From assembly GCF_051622035.1 (NCBI RefSeq), contig NC_135356.1:18775685-18839684 (forward strand): a stretch of 64,000 bases of DNA, read 5' to 3'. The DNA comes from Arctopsyche grandis. Taxonomy: Eukaryota > Arthropoda > Insecta > Trichoptera > Hydropsychidae. Position 1 is the first letter of the stretch. Every line of letters starts with the position of its first letter. The notes below the pieces were generated by a model that saw only the letters and a program-made list of their open reading frames with translations, made no database searches and was not told the origin of the DNA. Shown here piece after piece: positions 20,519 to 33,627 of the stretch. The position numbers and the translations under genes are program-made.

Positions 20519-21295
20519 CAGGACTTCTCAAACTATGTTCCGCGGAACACTGGTGTTACACGGAACCTGAATAGGTGTTCCGCGAAAATTTTGCTATGGT
20601 TTTATAGGCTGCAACACATTTAAACAACTTCTACCCCAAATTGAAAGGCGAGTGATGATCAATCTCCACTGATGTTTATGAAGTCAAGAATCTAAGCATA
20701 TACAGGCGGAGACATTGATGTATAATTATATTATACATCAATGGGCGGAGAGATTGATTATAAATTGGATACGGAAATAAAAGTTGTGCCAAAAGTATTA
20801 AAATATAAGGTGAAAGTAATACAATTTTTAATACAAGAGATAAAATTCAATTTTGGATTTCATGAGTTGAATCTAATAATTTTGATTGTTTTGTTTGTTT
20901 TGTTGACTTAAATTTTAAAGTAGATGAAAAGCCAGTAGTTTTAAAGTAGATGAATTTCAATGCCATTAAATGATACCTGTTTTTTAATGGCATTAAATGT
21001 TTGTCATCATATTTATTCGAAGCAGAATTTTCTTATTTTGCTGCAACGATCAAAGTGCAGGAACAAACCCGACGATACCCCACATATAAGAATTGAACTC
21101 ACCTTTATTGTATATCAAGAAGTTTTGCGATTCATGGACTAAAAATCATCAATGTCGTTAAGAGCTTTGTTTACTATATTTAAAAATATTTATAAAATAC
21201 CAAATATGTGTTTTAATAATATATTTTATTTTATATTTACCCAACTTTAAAAATAAGTGTTCCGTTCCATTGCATAAAAAGTTTGTGAAACCCTG
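20519..21295 (+). mobile_element. hAT transposon relic with 8-bp duplication
   Basis: Ends CAGGACTTCTCAAACTATG and the inverted AAAAAGTTTGTGAAACCCTG; CACTATAT flanks it exactly (20511-20518, 21296-21303). Near 21045-21140 on the plus strand a decayed frame contains CRNKPDDTPHIRIELTFIV, similar in pattern to the C-terminal part of hAT transposases (KxRNRL...PxxRxxLTxI). Most of the transposase gene is missing. Confidence 0.83.
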
Positions 21296-21303
21296 CACTA
21301 TAT

Positions 21304-22880
21304 TATTTAAAATCGTTGTCCATCCCTGGAGTGATAGAGGGTGGTGTTGTTTTATGTTTTGATGTCACGTCAATATGAAATATACCTACTGCTATTATGC
21401 GTAACGTATTTATTTGTCAATATTGAGTTATTATGAAATTTTAATGACAGTTTTGTCGCATATCAACTCTATCGGTGACACACAAACAATGGGCAAACTC
21501 ATTTAAAATTCGATTTGGTTGTATATCCGTATAATCTGAGTTTGTCATCATACTATCTACTTGGCCCTTATTATCACTAGTCACCGGACCCAGAAGGTGC
21601 CGCGTATTGTTCAAAGGTTGTAAATGCATTGTTAAAGGTTTGCCGAACCTTTTTTACAAAGGATTTACAACAATGGATAGCACTGTGACTATCCGGTGTC
21701 TAATTATCACTTCACACTCGTAAATGGTATTATCTATTATTGACCGACATTTCACGTGAGCATTATGAAAAAATACATACAAATTTACATAAAATATTAT
21801 CTGTTTTGTTGTTTCAAGTTTAATATTATAGCAATGGCGTGTCTCCTATATCCACCCCTTTCGTCTCCTATTATTATTTTTTATTTTAATGATACGGCAA
21901 TATTTTTTGAAGTCATTAATTAAAATAATTAATAAAGGGTGAATTCTAGTTCAAATTTTGGCTAGTATTATTGAATATATTTTGCAGTACTCGAATTTTA
22001 TTTATTATTAATATCAGTATTTCAATATATTTTCATAACATTGACACCAAAACAGTTTCTATATATTTATTAATTTATTTATTTTTCCATTATATATTAA
22101 CCCCAACTATAGTTGTCACTATAAGTTTCTCAAGGCGATCTATGATTAAACTTTTGTACATACATAAGTACCAAATACCATCATTACACGTGATGGTACA
22201 TATGTACGAGTTGAAAAAACTGCGCGACAACCCCTTCCATTCAAGTCTTCCAGCCGTTTTAGCAGCTCCGTCATATGTACATACATGTTCCTCTTCCCAA
22301 TTCATCGAGCGAAACTAAAGTGTTGATTGCCGTGCACCACGATATTGCTGCCACTTCACTTAATTCAACCAGGAAGGTCGATTGTTCAGATACATCGTCA
22401 TTGTCATCGCCAATTCATACAAATATTCCATGGATGTCCGCCAGACGGTAATCTGCAGCCCTTCTTAAAAGGGATTATTGATGCAAATTAACAATTGCGA
22501 AACACTAAAGTTTTTGTTCAATCTGTTGAATAAACCTTTCACTATCACTTATTTTTTATACTATACTATTAAATTATTTAATAAAATTGAAAATCTTCCA
22601 AATTAAATTATATATTAATTATACATACGTTAAATGTATATATGTTATACGTAAATACATACATAGGTGAAAAAATCTTTCAAATATGTATACTATCACT
22701 GTTCATAGTGCTGTCATCCAGTAAGTTTGAAAAGTCTGTTGAAAAATTTGTTTTTTTTTGTTTTGGAAATTTTCTGTTAATTGAATAAACTCTTTGCGAT
22801 GGAATATTTTTACGGAGGAATATATACAAATTAAATAGCATCATGTTTATCAGGTCTCAATAGCGATTTTGGCTTGAGAA
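21304..22880. other. Gene-free stretch
   Basis: AT-rich DNA with ATGTACATACATG-type runs. I recognise no gene or repeat family here. Confidence 0.5.
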
Positions 22881-22884
22881 TGTT

Positions 22885-23480
22885 CCCTTGTTTATTTATT
22901 ACCCCCAAAACCATTTGTTCTATCAAAAGCCATCTACATATGTATATACAGCTCTAACAACTCGTATAGAAACAACTTTCGGTTTATTAAATTTAATGAT
23001 TTTTTTATTATTTTCATCACTGATTATAGTTGAATTTTCTCGTGAAGAGCACACATATTTAAAGGGTTGAAAAAAATAGTGGGATCAAAATCGAACAAGA
23101 ATAAACTGCAACTTCCGGTTGACGGCTGTTCACCAAATTTGGCATTAATCTTAAACTTTTAGATGTGAAATTTCAGGTCAATACAAGTTTCTGAGAAAAA
23201 CATATAAAACCTTAATTCTGAGGTTGAGGTAAAAATATTTAAAAAATATAAGTGTATAAAATTTGATGAAAAAATGTAATTCTGCTTCGTTGAGCAATTT
23301 GGGAGATAATTTAATCCAAAAACTTAAAAAAGAGAACTTAGGGGAGGTACCATTTCCGATGAAAATGGTAAATTTAAAAAAAATGCGTCGTATCAATAAG
23401 CATACTAAGTTTCAGTTTATAGGACTAACGGTGTTCAAAAAATCTCCACGATACACAGACATAAATATGAACGTTCATAC
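22885..23480 (-). repeat. Dispersed ACCGGAAGT-bearing repeat, inverted copy
   Basis: The reverse complement aligns over several hundred bases with 35525-36085. Shared pieces include TTTCTCAGAAACTT, CTGAAATTTCA, AACCGGAAGT, CTTCACGA and ATTAAATTTAATAAACCG. No terminal inverted repeat or coding frame was seen. It may be part of a larger non-autonomous element such as a Helitron. Confidence 0.65.
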
Positions 23481-24025
23481 ATATTAACACATAATAAAGT
23501 AAATATATATGTATATACAATAAATAAATATAGTAAAATAAATATATATACGTTAATTATTTTTTTTCTATGATAGACACGTGTTTGCAAGTATGTATGT
23601 ACATACTCGTATGTAGAATACTAGAATTGACATTTCAATAATGTCAATGAAATATGTAATATAGAAAATTCTGTCACACCTTATACAGAAGCGTATGTAT
23701 GCACATATGTACATATACATATGAACGTATGAATGTGACAAATGACTAATATCTCATAATAGGAATTCCGGGAATCAATTTTGCACAATTATAAAATAAA
23801 AACAAACATGACATTTGAAATTTGTAGAAATGTTATACATTGTACATACATATTTACTATTGCCAAGTATTATATTTCACGAGTTTTCTTCTAGTTTTAA
23901 AATCTTTTATTCATATTATAAATCCCGAAAAGAAAACAAAAATGCCTGCTGTAAACGTTGTATTTATTGTGAGAATGAAGGTGTAAGTTTCAGGTTATAA
24001 TTATTTCATTTAAATACATATTTAC

Positions 24026-24106
24026 TTAAGAGGGCTGGATACCCGAAACCTTAATTTTGATGCTGTTCCCTTTTTCGATATATTATATATATATTGAGTG
24101 AATGCG

Positions 24107-24197
<91 letters not shown>

Positions 24198-24618
24198 ATA
24201 TATACATATATGTATATTGAGTGATTGCGACAGTTGCGCTTCGACCAGATACCTATTTTAAATCGACAAAATAGAGGTTTCGTATTCTCCAGTTTTCTCC
24301 TCCGAAACTAGACCAATTTAAAAAAAAATCATCATCGGTATGAAAAAAATGTTTGTGTCTTCGTATTTTTTTTAAAAATCAACCGTTAAATTAGCACGCT
24401 GGACTCTTTTCGTGGGTGTAAAAACGAAGCGATTTTAAAGATTTTTAGTAGCTCCTAGCTCCTATAAAAAATAACTAATCAAAAAAATAAAAAATGGAAA
24501 CATGCCTATAGTAGATATCCATAGCATATTAAAAAATAATTTCTCTAGTGCCATAATTGAGGAAAGGAGAAGTGTAATACGTTTGTATGGACAAGGCGCT
24601 GGTGTCCAGCCCTCTTAA
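24026..24618. mobile_element. MITE with TTAA duplication (piggyBac-like)
   Basis: TTAA stands at both edges, followed inward by GAGGGCTGGATACC at left and the inverted GGTGTCCAGCCCTC at right. A TTAA target is the hallmark of piggyBac insertions, though the GAGGG ends are not the common CCC ends. The interior holds an (AT)n array (24110-24195) with TTGAGTGAATGCGACA and TTGAGTGATTGCGACA on either side. No transposase. Confidence 0.65.
24110..24195. repeat. (AT)n microsatellite
   Basis: About 86 bp of alternating TA inside the TTAA-flanked element. Confidence 0.95.
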
Positions 24619-26914
24619 TGAGGTGAATTGAAATAAATAATATCAGTAAAATTTACGGTTTTTCACAAACTTGAATGGGCTGGTGGCAGTGTTAGTTTTT
24701 TTTAGAATTATCATATTATTTTTTACGGACTCTCCACGATACAGAACATCTTTTCCAACTAGAGGCGTTTCCAAATTCTAAAATTTGCTAATGTACGAAT
24801 AAACACATATGTAACGATTTATTTTATGTTTTCGTATTATATTATCTACATTTATATGTATATCATATAGAAATGTGATCTTTGATGTTTGGATCAATTT
24901 AATCTCGCGTCAAGGACATCAAACGTTAAAGGCATAGACTTTATGACTTTCCGGTAAATACATATATCAACGTCGATTCCGGTATAGTGGATTCTAATCA
25001 AGTTCGTCACGTAAACGGCCGCTTTTTCGAATGATTGTAGTCTAGTAATTAAATTCGGTGAAAGGTGTTCGTGTCCCTAGTTGGTCAAGCGAAATTGCCC
25101 CGCAATTAGATATCCGACGTTGTTTGAACATCGGTCAATTTGTGCAGGTCGATAAGGCGCACCTTTCACAACTAAAATGTATCGGATTACCTGTTATTTT
25201 GCGTCAAATTTTGGCAAGTCTACATATATTCTCATACTGCTTATTTGAAAATACAGATTTATATTTGAAAACTACGGAAAGTTCGTAGAAAAGGTATGCT
25301 GAAAAAATACTATAAGAATTTAACCGCTGATAACACTGTTCGACACGAAAAATGGTTCAGAGACGAGATATGACTTTTCTTCTATTATAGATCTATGCCC
25401 AGTGAACACGAATCTGGTGATAAAAAAATGTTGATAAGATCGAGATTCGGAGATATACGTATGTATGTGTATATATATATGTATGTGTATATATATATAT
25501 GTATGTGTTTTTTAAATCGCGCGATTTTTCTATATCTTGGTGTTGTTCGGTCGATGTCTCAAAATCTATCAATTTTCTGTTCAAAATGAATATTGAAATC
25601 TATAGACGGGTATTTTATCTTTCATTTTTTGTACTTTTCAGCTTTCAAATCTCTTCGAGTAGTCGTCCAGTTCAAATCAAAAGTCAAAAGTTCGTATTTT
25701 CACTTGGGATTTTTTCGCACTGTTAATACTATGTTACATATATTGAGTTTTTTCTATTGAAAAATGTTTATTGGGATAATTTTCTGGCCACACTATTTTT
25801 TTCTTTCGTTTAAAAGGGTTAATTGTAAGTGTGCTGAATTTTAAATCGGTAAAATTGCTTGTATTTACATGAATCTGAATTGAATTAATGGGGATAATAT
25901 ATTAAATTGTCTTTATATGAGAATTAAATAAATTTCCACATAGAAAAATCATATTTCGACTATTCTTGTGGATTAATAAAACAAAAATTTGTTTATTTTA
26001 TCGAGGTAGGTAAGTAAAATAAATATTATTTTCGGTGTGATAACCGGCTTTTTATCTGTTATCGTTCAAAAATATTAGAAATCTTAAACGTCAAGTACAT
26101 AAAATGGCAATGGTTTGTATATTAAAACTGCCTAATAAATGCAGTAAAACTATTGTTTTTAAATATATTACAACGCATTAATTCATTTAAAGCGTTCTAG
26201 TTTTCAATGTGTACATATTTTAAAGCGTAAAATTTGATTATTAATTTAATAAATCTCCGTTGTAAGCCCCCTAGATCTTGAGGCCCTAAGCTGAAGCCTA
26301 TTTAATACATTGGTAAATCCGACACTGCTGATAAGATACATACATATATATGTATGTACTTATGTACATAAGGACATATAAAAAGGTATGATGCGAATTA
26401 GGAAATGCATACGTAATGTTCAGACGCGTCGTTTAGCCACTTATCTAATCTAAAGTAATAATCGATTCGTGCACAATTTAATTAAGAACTCCAGTATCTA
26501 TGTACATATATAGATATTGAGCGTTTTAACAGAATATAATAAATATAAATGAATTGATCTGCCTGGAAAGCACTACTTACGATTAGATTGTTGTGTTGTG
26601 CATTCTGCTAATTTGAAATTAAGTGGAAATGTTGCGAAAGTTATTTTTGCATTGTTTGTATAAGTATTTATACAGAGGCAAAACAAATATAATTTAATTT
26701 TAAAATCTAAAGAAGGGAAAAGGGGTTTTTGATTTTCATTCCCTTATTATACTCAATCTGAAATGTTAGAACAATCTGGTGTATTATTCAGAAGAGATTA
26801 TCTTGCATATTTTGAATAAATCTACATATGTATGTACATATGTACATATAAATCGTATTCGGACATTTCAATATATAGTTGAGAAATATTTGCATGAGAT
26901 ATGTCAACGTTATT
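24619..26914. other. Gene-free stretch
   Basis: No supported gene. The end of an old transposon, GGTAAATCCGACACTG, is at about 26311-26326 with no matching left end found. A GC-normal segment near 25058-25220 has a 76-codon open frame with no recognisable domain, splice support or family resemblance. Confidence 0.5.
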
Positions 26915-27119
26915 CCCACGATGAAATGTTCGCTCAATGAAATGGTCATACGATGAAATGCCACAGCGATTAAATGGTTGTGCGATGAAAAGCCACCGCG
27001 ATGAAATTCCACTGCAATGAGAAGTTCGTGCGATGAAATGCCATCGCAATGAATTGGCACCGGGATGAAGTTGTCCTGCGATGAAGTGTCCGCGATGTAA
27101 CGCCTGCGATGAAATGTAC
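26915..27119. repeat. GATGAAATG minisatellite
   Basis: About a dozen diverged units of roughly 17 bp built on GCGATGAAATGCC. All three minus-strand frames stay open through it because the unit lacks stops, which explains the apparent 83-106-residue proteins. The units differ from each other, so the array is old or evolves by point change. Confidence 0.9.
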
Positions 27120-27151
27120 CAAAATCGTATAAATACGTACATACATATATG

Positions 27152-27796
27152 CAGTGGTGTAGTCGGCCCAGGTCACCAACCTGGCACTTTGATTGATATA
27201 AAAATTGTTTTTCGAGTACAATTAAAAAATATTTCGACTAAAATTTCACATAAAATTTTGTATTCCAAATATTGTGAGCAGACGTTCTAACACTCGATGA
27301 CCATAATCGAATAGAAATCTGAGCACATTCAAAACTTAAAAGACGTTTAATGAAATTTATTGGCTTTTTTACCTAAAACCATCCAAAACCTCGAAAGAAA
27401 ACATTCTTTGAACTATTGACCATACGCACTTAAGGATAGATAAAAATTCACATGTTAAAATTTGATAGTTTTTTGACATACATATCTATACATATGTACA
27501 TACATGGTTTTAGCATTGTTCAAAGGAAATGTTGCTGTTGACACACAAACACGGTTTTTGCAAAATCAAAGATGTTGAAGAGGATGCATTATGGAAATTT
27601 TTATAAAATATAAGCAAATACATCATAATCATAAGTAAGAATATTTATTAATTATTATTTGTTTTTTTTTTTATAAATATTTGAACTACCAATATTAGGA
27701 TACAACCTTCTTTTTTAGTAAGGAAAACATCGGGGGGGGGGGGGGGGGGGGGTCATACACCGACCTGGTTCTTTTTTATTTAGCACTACACCACTG
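27152..27796. mobile_element. hAT-like MITE, copy 1
   Basis: Ends CAGTGGTGTAGTCGG and the inverted GCACTACACCACTG; flanks CATATATG and CATATAGG match at 7 of 8 positions. A G-run of about 22 bases lies inside at about 27732-27752. A copy in the opposite orientation sits in a TrpA1 intron at 46416-47020. No transposase frame was recognised. Confidence 0.78.
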
Positions 27797-28057
27797 CATA
27801 TAGGTATGTATATTCTCAATTTATATTTTGTGTGTCTGTAGGTGAATATTTATCAAAAAACTGATTACAAATGTTTTATTAGTAAAATTAGTAAAAGGGG
27901 TGTATTTTCTCCCAATACTCAAGTACTTACTTAATATGTACATAACATTTTTATGAATTCAGTTTCAATGTACGCATGTTTGTTTTCTATACATTTACAA
28001 CCTATCGAACTCAAATTAAATACGCCTCTGCGAGATTAAGACACTTTACCTGACAAT

Positions 28058-28850
28058 CAGTGGCGTAGCTACCATTGCGCACAGTGATGCAAAGCATCAC
28101 GGCCTATGCTCGATAAGGGCCCAAATTTTAAACAATGAATATGAAAAAAATATAATTATCCATCTAAATATTATATATCGAATATTGGAACAGAACAGAA
28201 TAGAAAATGACAAAATACTTTCTCACGTATTTCAACAAAAGCCAAAGGAATTCAGTTAGTGAAAAACTATTTCAGTTTTCTTGAACCTCGCAACATTATG
28301 AATTCATCAGAAGAAAATATTTTAGAAAATTGTTTAAAATTAAGGAAAAAATATCCAGTTTCAAGTTTTCTCAGATCAATTTAATGACCACTTTATTCAA
28401 GTAATTTCGTTATTGAAAAACTATTTAATTGAAAATATAACCATAAATCAATTTTCACAATTACGTATCACAAAATACAGTTGTTTAAAAGTGAATTTTG
28501 GGAAGATTATGTTATTTTTTACTTTACTAATAACAGTGGCGAGTGCTGAAAGATCTTTCAGTAAATAAAAAATGATTAAAAACGACAAATAATCTTGCAT
28601 TGTTGGCCATTAAACATAAACAAGCGGCAAAATTAGAAGTTCAAAATTTAATTATTGAATATGAAAGCAAGAAAGAAAAAAAATTAAGTTGGTGAGGTTA
28701 TTTCAAAATTATTTTATTATTATCTCTATTATGAATATTTATTATGTAAAATATGTACATAAACTTATTTAATTTCGTATTTAAAGAAAATATCAAGGGG
28801 ACCTTACGTAATTTTTGCATCAGGGCCCAAAATTTCTAGCTACACAACTG
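28058..28850 (+). mobile_element. hAT transposon relic with 8-bp duplication
   Basis: Begins CAGTGGCGTAGCTACC and ends with the partly inverted TAGCTACACAACTG; CTGACAAT flanks it exactly (28050-28057, 28851-28858). Near 28532-28695 the plus strand encodes TVASAERSFSK, then after a stop LALLAIKHKQAAKLE, the C-terminal dimerisation region of hAT transposases (SAERSFSKLKLIKN type). The frame is broken by stops and the N-terminal part is missing. Confidence 0.86.
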
Positions 28851-29275
28851 CTGACAATACTTACTGAAAACTCACTATATTTATTAAAAATTTAAAAATG
28901 TATTAAAATATACTTATGTACTTATGTACGAATTGGGTGATGCAATTAGCGAAATTTTATGTTTGTAGCGCTTTGAAAAATATTCCATTAATTCACATAA
29001 AAATTAACTTTTGTGGAAAGCTTTTTGAAACTTTATCGTTGAAATGCATCCTGGATTAGTTTTTCATGTAAGATGCATTTCAAATACCATGAAATTGTGT
29101 CATGTAACAAAAATAAGTGGAAATTAATATAGAACGGGTAGTCCTCAGAAAATGGCTGACTCTAAATTAAACATTACTCTATTAATTTTTTTTTGTAAGG
29201 ATTATTTATTGACATAAAAATAAAGATAAAAGTATGCTATTTTGAAATATTTACATGATTTTAATTACATATATC

Positions 29276-29515
29276 ACTTTAAATGATGACCGATGAACAT
29301 ACAAACCTGTCACCTTTTCCAGTGTTTCTTCGTTGATTTGTTCGAATTGATTTTGCATTGCGGTCTTTAGTTCTTCTAGTGTGCGTTGCTTTCCCTTCGT
29401 TCACGAAATAAAAAAGCATGCACATGAAAAGACATGAAAAGGTCAGGTCAGGCAGGTCAGGGGGCATCACCAGAGCGTAAAATTAGCCGATTAAGGAAGC
29501 TCTGTCTTGCTGGAA
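29276..29515 (-). pseudogene. mariner/Tc1-type transposase relic
   Basis: On the minus strand WFQQD is followed by a short decayed gap, then PPDLPDLTF (compare the family's SPDLTPLDF), and after a frame change RTLEELKTAMQNQFEQINEE, the usual C-terminal segment after the last catalytic Asp. Frame shifts and a stop separate these blocks. I saw no terminal repeats, so element bounds are unknown. Confidence 0.75.
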
Positions 29516-30717
29516 CCATACATACATACATATTCCCTGTCGATTCCTTGTATTCGAAGTTCTGATTATATTCACAATTACTGGCATGACCAAATGGTAT
29601 AATGTGGGGAGTAAAATAATTATCATTACAGGTTTCTTTCTCATTTCTTCAGATGCTATACCTATATACATATGTATGTATGTATGTACTACTTATTACA
29701 AAAACGTCCGTTTCTTATGGGCCACATTAATGTTTTATATACCTACATAAATGCTGAAAAAGATCGTTTTTATCCTGATTCACGCTGGCTAATTGGAGTA
29801 TCTTCATTTCTTAAAATAATTTTCTTGTTTAAATTTTCCACTAACACAGTTCCAATGTTCACATATTATTTTCCAATACATTTAAAACCGGCTTAATACA
29901 ATTTTTAAAATAAAGCCTCCGTGAGGTAAAATATAATACATACGTTGCTGCTCACCCCTATGGGGATAAAATATTTATAAAAATGGGTTGAGAATGCAGT
30001 CAGCGATAAATTAAAAAAAAAACTCCATTACTGTATTGTACGCTATGAGATAATTGAATATCGCCCACAGTGATAGCATATAATATTTACGAAAGTGCAG
30101 TGCAGCAGACGATAAGTTGGATATATTGCAGTATGTATTATAAGATTATAAATAGAAAATATACTTTTAACTACTGAATTAATATTCAAAAAATATACTA
30201 ACGAATTTTGGTATTTGACGCCGCCTTTTCTGAAACCGATAGACAAACAGACAGTCAGAAAAACTTTCAGTTTTTTATATATATGTATGTAATTTCAAAC
30301 ATCGTTATGACAAATGTCTATCCAATGATTGACGTTGAACAATAGCCATGATAAATACAAAGAAAATCAGCCAAATGTTTATCGAAAAGAGTTTTCCGCA
30401 TGAGATTTACCTTAAATTCATATTTAATATACAAACGAGTTTTAGATTGATACTTTCGGTGGTGTACAAAGTCAGAGTTTTTGTCATCCGTTATTCGTGT
30501 TCAATTCTATAATATTCAAGTATCTGTTACTCAAAACTTAATAGCTAAAATGTGCTTAATATTGCGATAAAAAAATCGAACATATTCAATTGTGATGTTT
30601 TTAAATTTTTCTCCAAAAGCTCTGGCGAAAATTCATTTGAAAAAACGACTAAGCGTTCATTTGTTTTTTTTTCATATGAAAATTAATTTGATAGATTTTC
30701 AATTTTAAATAATATAA

Positions 30718-30862
30718 TATAGGTTTTCCATTCCAAGTTGGCCATTTTTCATTTTTAATTGATATTGAAAAGGTGTCAATTTGAAATGAAAAAGGTTTAA
30801 TTTGAAATGAAAAAAGATCAATTTGAAATGAAAAAGGGTCAATTTGGAATGAAAAACCTGTA
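30718..30862. mobile_element. Palindromic MITE flanked by TA, copy 2
   Basis: Same ends as 14458-14587 (AGGTTTTCCATTCCAAGTTG and inverted ATTTGGAATGAAAAACCT) with TA at both edges. It holds four AATTTGAAATGAAAAAGG-type internal units, one more than copy 1. Just downstream, TTTGAGCACAACAATACTAG occurs twice in direct order (about 30894-30954). Confidence 0.7.
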
Positions 30863-31550
30863 GTATTGTATTAAAAATAAGTAATAGTTAAACTTTGAGC
30901 ACAACAATACTAGATTTAAAATAGTTAAAACTTTGAGCACAACAATACTAGATTTTGAGTTAAAGACCGCAAAAGCCACAATACTATAAAAACCGCGCGT
31001 TTTTTTATACGCTCATATATAGTCTTCACTCTGGTAATTTTTTTTTTTGCGTAGTGTATTCTTTTGTTTATGGCGGCTTCCGTTAATCCGAATTGCGATT
31101 TTTTACTGAGTGCACTAGTGTGTGCACACATGTCACTAGTATACATATATGTAAATAAATAATAAAACATATGTACATAGGTATTATTAAAAATATTGTT
31201 CTTTTTCTTTGACACGTTAAATCGAGGTTTTACTTTATAAAATTTCAAATATAATGTTGGAAATAATTTAGTATACCTTCATACGTATATTATGGGATAG
31301 CACTTTTAGTCCGAATCGAAATACGCAGCTCTTTCACTAATGACAAAATTACTCTAATTGCACAAACATCTCAATGAACAATTAAGAAAGTCAATTAATT
31401 AGATTGAATATGATCTGGTGACACATACTGTATGTATGTATGTGTAGATATTTGGTATATTAGCACTTGTAAGTCTGAAAATTGCTCAATGAATAGGTGA
31501 AAAGGGCATATTTTTATTTTATTTTATTTTTATTTTTTACATATGTATAT

Positions 31551-31960
31551 ACCAGGAAGGCCTTACAGGTAAATCCTAATGTGCCTTCCTGGCCAATTAC
31601 AAATAAAAATGCAGCATTTTTATTACGAAGTCGTTGAATTACGATACACTGAAAAACTCGCAAATTAACGAGACATCTATGAATTGTACATAAATTTTAT
31701 TGTACATCAATCATACTTCAAATAGTGGTGACATAGTAGGTCGGAAGGATTTTTAGCTAATTTTTTTTCCGGGAACCGTTTCAACAATGAAATCAGAGAA
31801 AATTGGCAAACTCAGATAGGAAAGATCAACCTGGAGTCACAAATCCAGGTCTGACCAACAGCATACTCTGAAAAATTCATTTTCATTCGAATCAGGGATC
31901 GAACCCGGCACCTTCTCGACGCTAAGCAGAAGCTTAACGACCGAACTATGCTGCTGGCTA
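31551..31960 (-). mobile_element. tRNA-derived SINE, copy 3 (best preserved)
   Basis: Minus-strand head GCCAGCAGCATAGTTCGGTC carries an A-box-like sequence, and GGGTTCGATCC at 31897-31907 is a good RNA polymerase III B box. It ends CCAGGAAGGC ... GCCTTCCTGG, a 10-bp hairpin, followed on the minus strand by TA-rich sequence. ATGTATAT flanks both sides (31543-31550, 31961-31968), but this is also common simple sequence here. Confidence 0.83.
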
Positions 31961-31968
31961 ATGTATAT

Positions 31969-33185
31969 GTTTTTTTTATTTATTTATAAATTAAACAAAA
32001 GCCCAAAAATGTACTCAATTTTCATATATTAAGACAAATATTTGGTTGTCTATAATACAACTGCGGTCTGTAATTAAAATCCACCAATTCTGGTTTACAT
32101 ACTATTTGGTAGGAGTCGGAGTTGGGTTGATATAAAATTATCTGAACTGTTTAATTTTCTATTTAATTATTTATTTATTTTAAAAATTTGTCTCTTATAT
32201 TTGGAAATTTGGACTTACATAATTAGATTATTGATGCTTCGTAGGTAAAGTTTGTTCGAATTGTATGATATTGTTCATTCATAATACGTTGGTATTATTT
32301 GTTTACTTTTCCACGTATGACCTAAACGATAATACGTCAGTTCATAAGGGGTTGAATTTGGAAATTTTACACGCTAAATGAGCCTTTTACTAATCGAAAA
32401 TCGATCAAAATTTTAAGTCAGTAATAGTTGTGATGAAAAATTTCGTTAAAACCGTTAGGCTAGTTTTCTAAATAACATTGAACATATGTACATATTTCAT
32501 TTTATCAAATGAAACATGTATGTATGTATATTGATTGGTAAGTATTCTAAACAATTGCGTGATTATAATATTTCATAAAATGGGCATTTTGATGAATTTA
32601 ATAAAAAAAATACTCATCAACTGTAATAAGGCCCGTCATTGTTCATATATGCAATGTGTGCAATTCACACGGGCGGCCTTCAGCGAGCTTATAATTGAGT
32701 TTCCCCCAAGAAAAACTTTTGCCCGTATTCGTTCATACAATATATAATATGTACATACGTACGTACAATAAGTTAAGTTCAATGCATTTTATAGTAATCG
32801 TAATTATTGTTCATTGCTGATCACTGAGCCCGCCCCCGTCCTTGTGTGCAATGTATGCAATTCACAAGGGGGGCGGAACTAAAGAGCGGCCGTAAGTAAC
32901 CTAGAATTATCCTTCTCCAAAGAAAATCCCTCACTCGCATTAAAATTTCAGCAGAGAGAAACCACACATTTCTGATTATACTTGATCCATTATGTACATA
33001 TTTTGATTTGATCAACGTTTCTCAATAATTATAGGGCTTCACAACATGATACCATTATCGAATGCATTTATAGACAATTGATTGCAGACAATTTAAATGC
33101 GCATTTTATGCGAATTTTCGTAAGCATTTCATAAAATTTGTCGCATTTATATAAACGATATTATGTATATATAATATATATGAGT
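31969..33185. other. Gene-free stretch with a diverged duplicated segment
   Basis: No gene is supported. Segments at about 32648-32745 and 32848-32945 share TGCAAT-TGCAATTCACA, GCGGCC-type and AGAAAA-type blocks in direct order, probably two copies of an old repeat. The 63-70-codon frames across them have no recognisable domain. Confidence 0.4.
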
Positions 33186-33420
33186 GGGGTTTACGTGGCG
33201 AGTCATAATGTTAAATGACAGAAAACGCAAATATCGGAAGGCAAAGATCGAAAATCGAAAGATCTTAAGTCGAAAGATCAAAAAAAAAGGTGCATAGTAA
33301 ACGGTACATACTCACGTACATACTCACTTAATTTGCGCGAGCAGGATACAACAGGAACAAGAGGAGCATGCTTTTCCTCCCGTATTCTGCGCGCGCACAT
33401 TATTACGGGAGGAAAAGCCT
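33186..33420. mobile_element. Foldback family C, left arm and loop only
   Basis: Matches the left half of the 16157-16550 copy from TTTACGTGGCGAGTCATAAT through the GCGCGCGCACATTA loop and then stops. A right arm of the same family lies at 35019-35120 beyond a hAT insertion at 33628-35000, so both halves may derive from one disrupted copy. The 207 bp between 33421 and 33627 is unexplained. Confidence 0.7.
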
Positions 33421-33627
33421 GGTAAACGAACATTTTCGACTTTTTCACTGTCAACTTTTTTACGGTGATCCCAGAAATTCTAGTACCATTTGATGACTTT
33501 TTCGCCTGTTGCAAGGGGCATCAAACTCCTTAACCAGATTCCTGTTAACATGGATTTGGTTAATCTAAAATATGCTGATTTGGTTGAGGGATTGTTAAAT
33601 TTGAGTTTGTAAACTTATCCTATTATT

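Noticed and set aside
26311..26326. GGTAAATCCGACACTG as a hAT right end
   Set aside because: Plausible, but no left partner or duplication was found, so no element can be bounded.
26788..27221. GATGAAATG array as a CRISPR or coding region
   Set aside because: Units of about 17 bp without true spacers, in a eukaryotic genome; frames open only because the unit lacks stops.
30925..31248. 107-codon minus-strand frame
   Set aside because: AT-rich composition, crosses a short direct duplication, and shows no domain.
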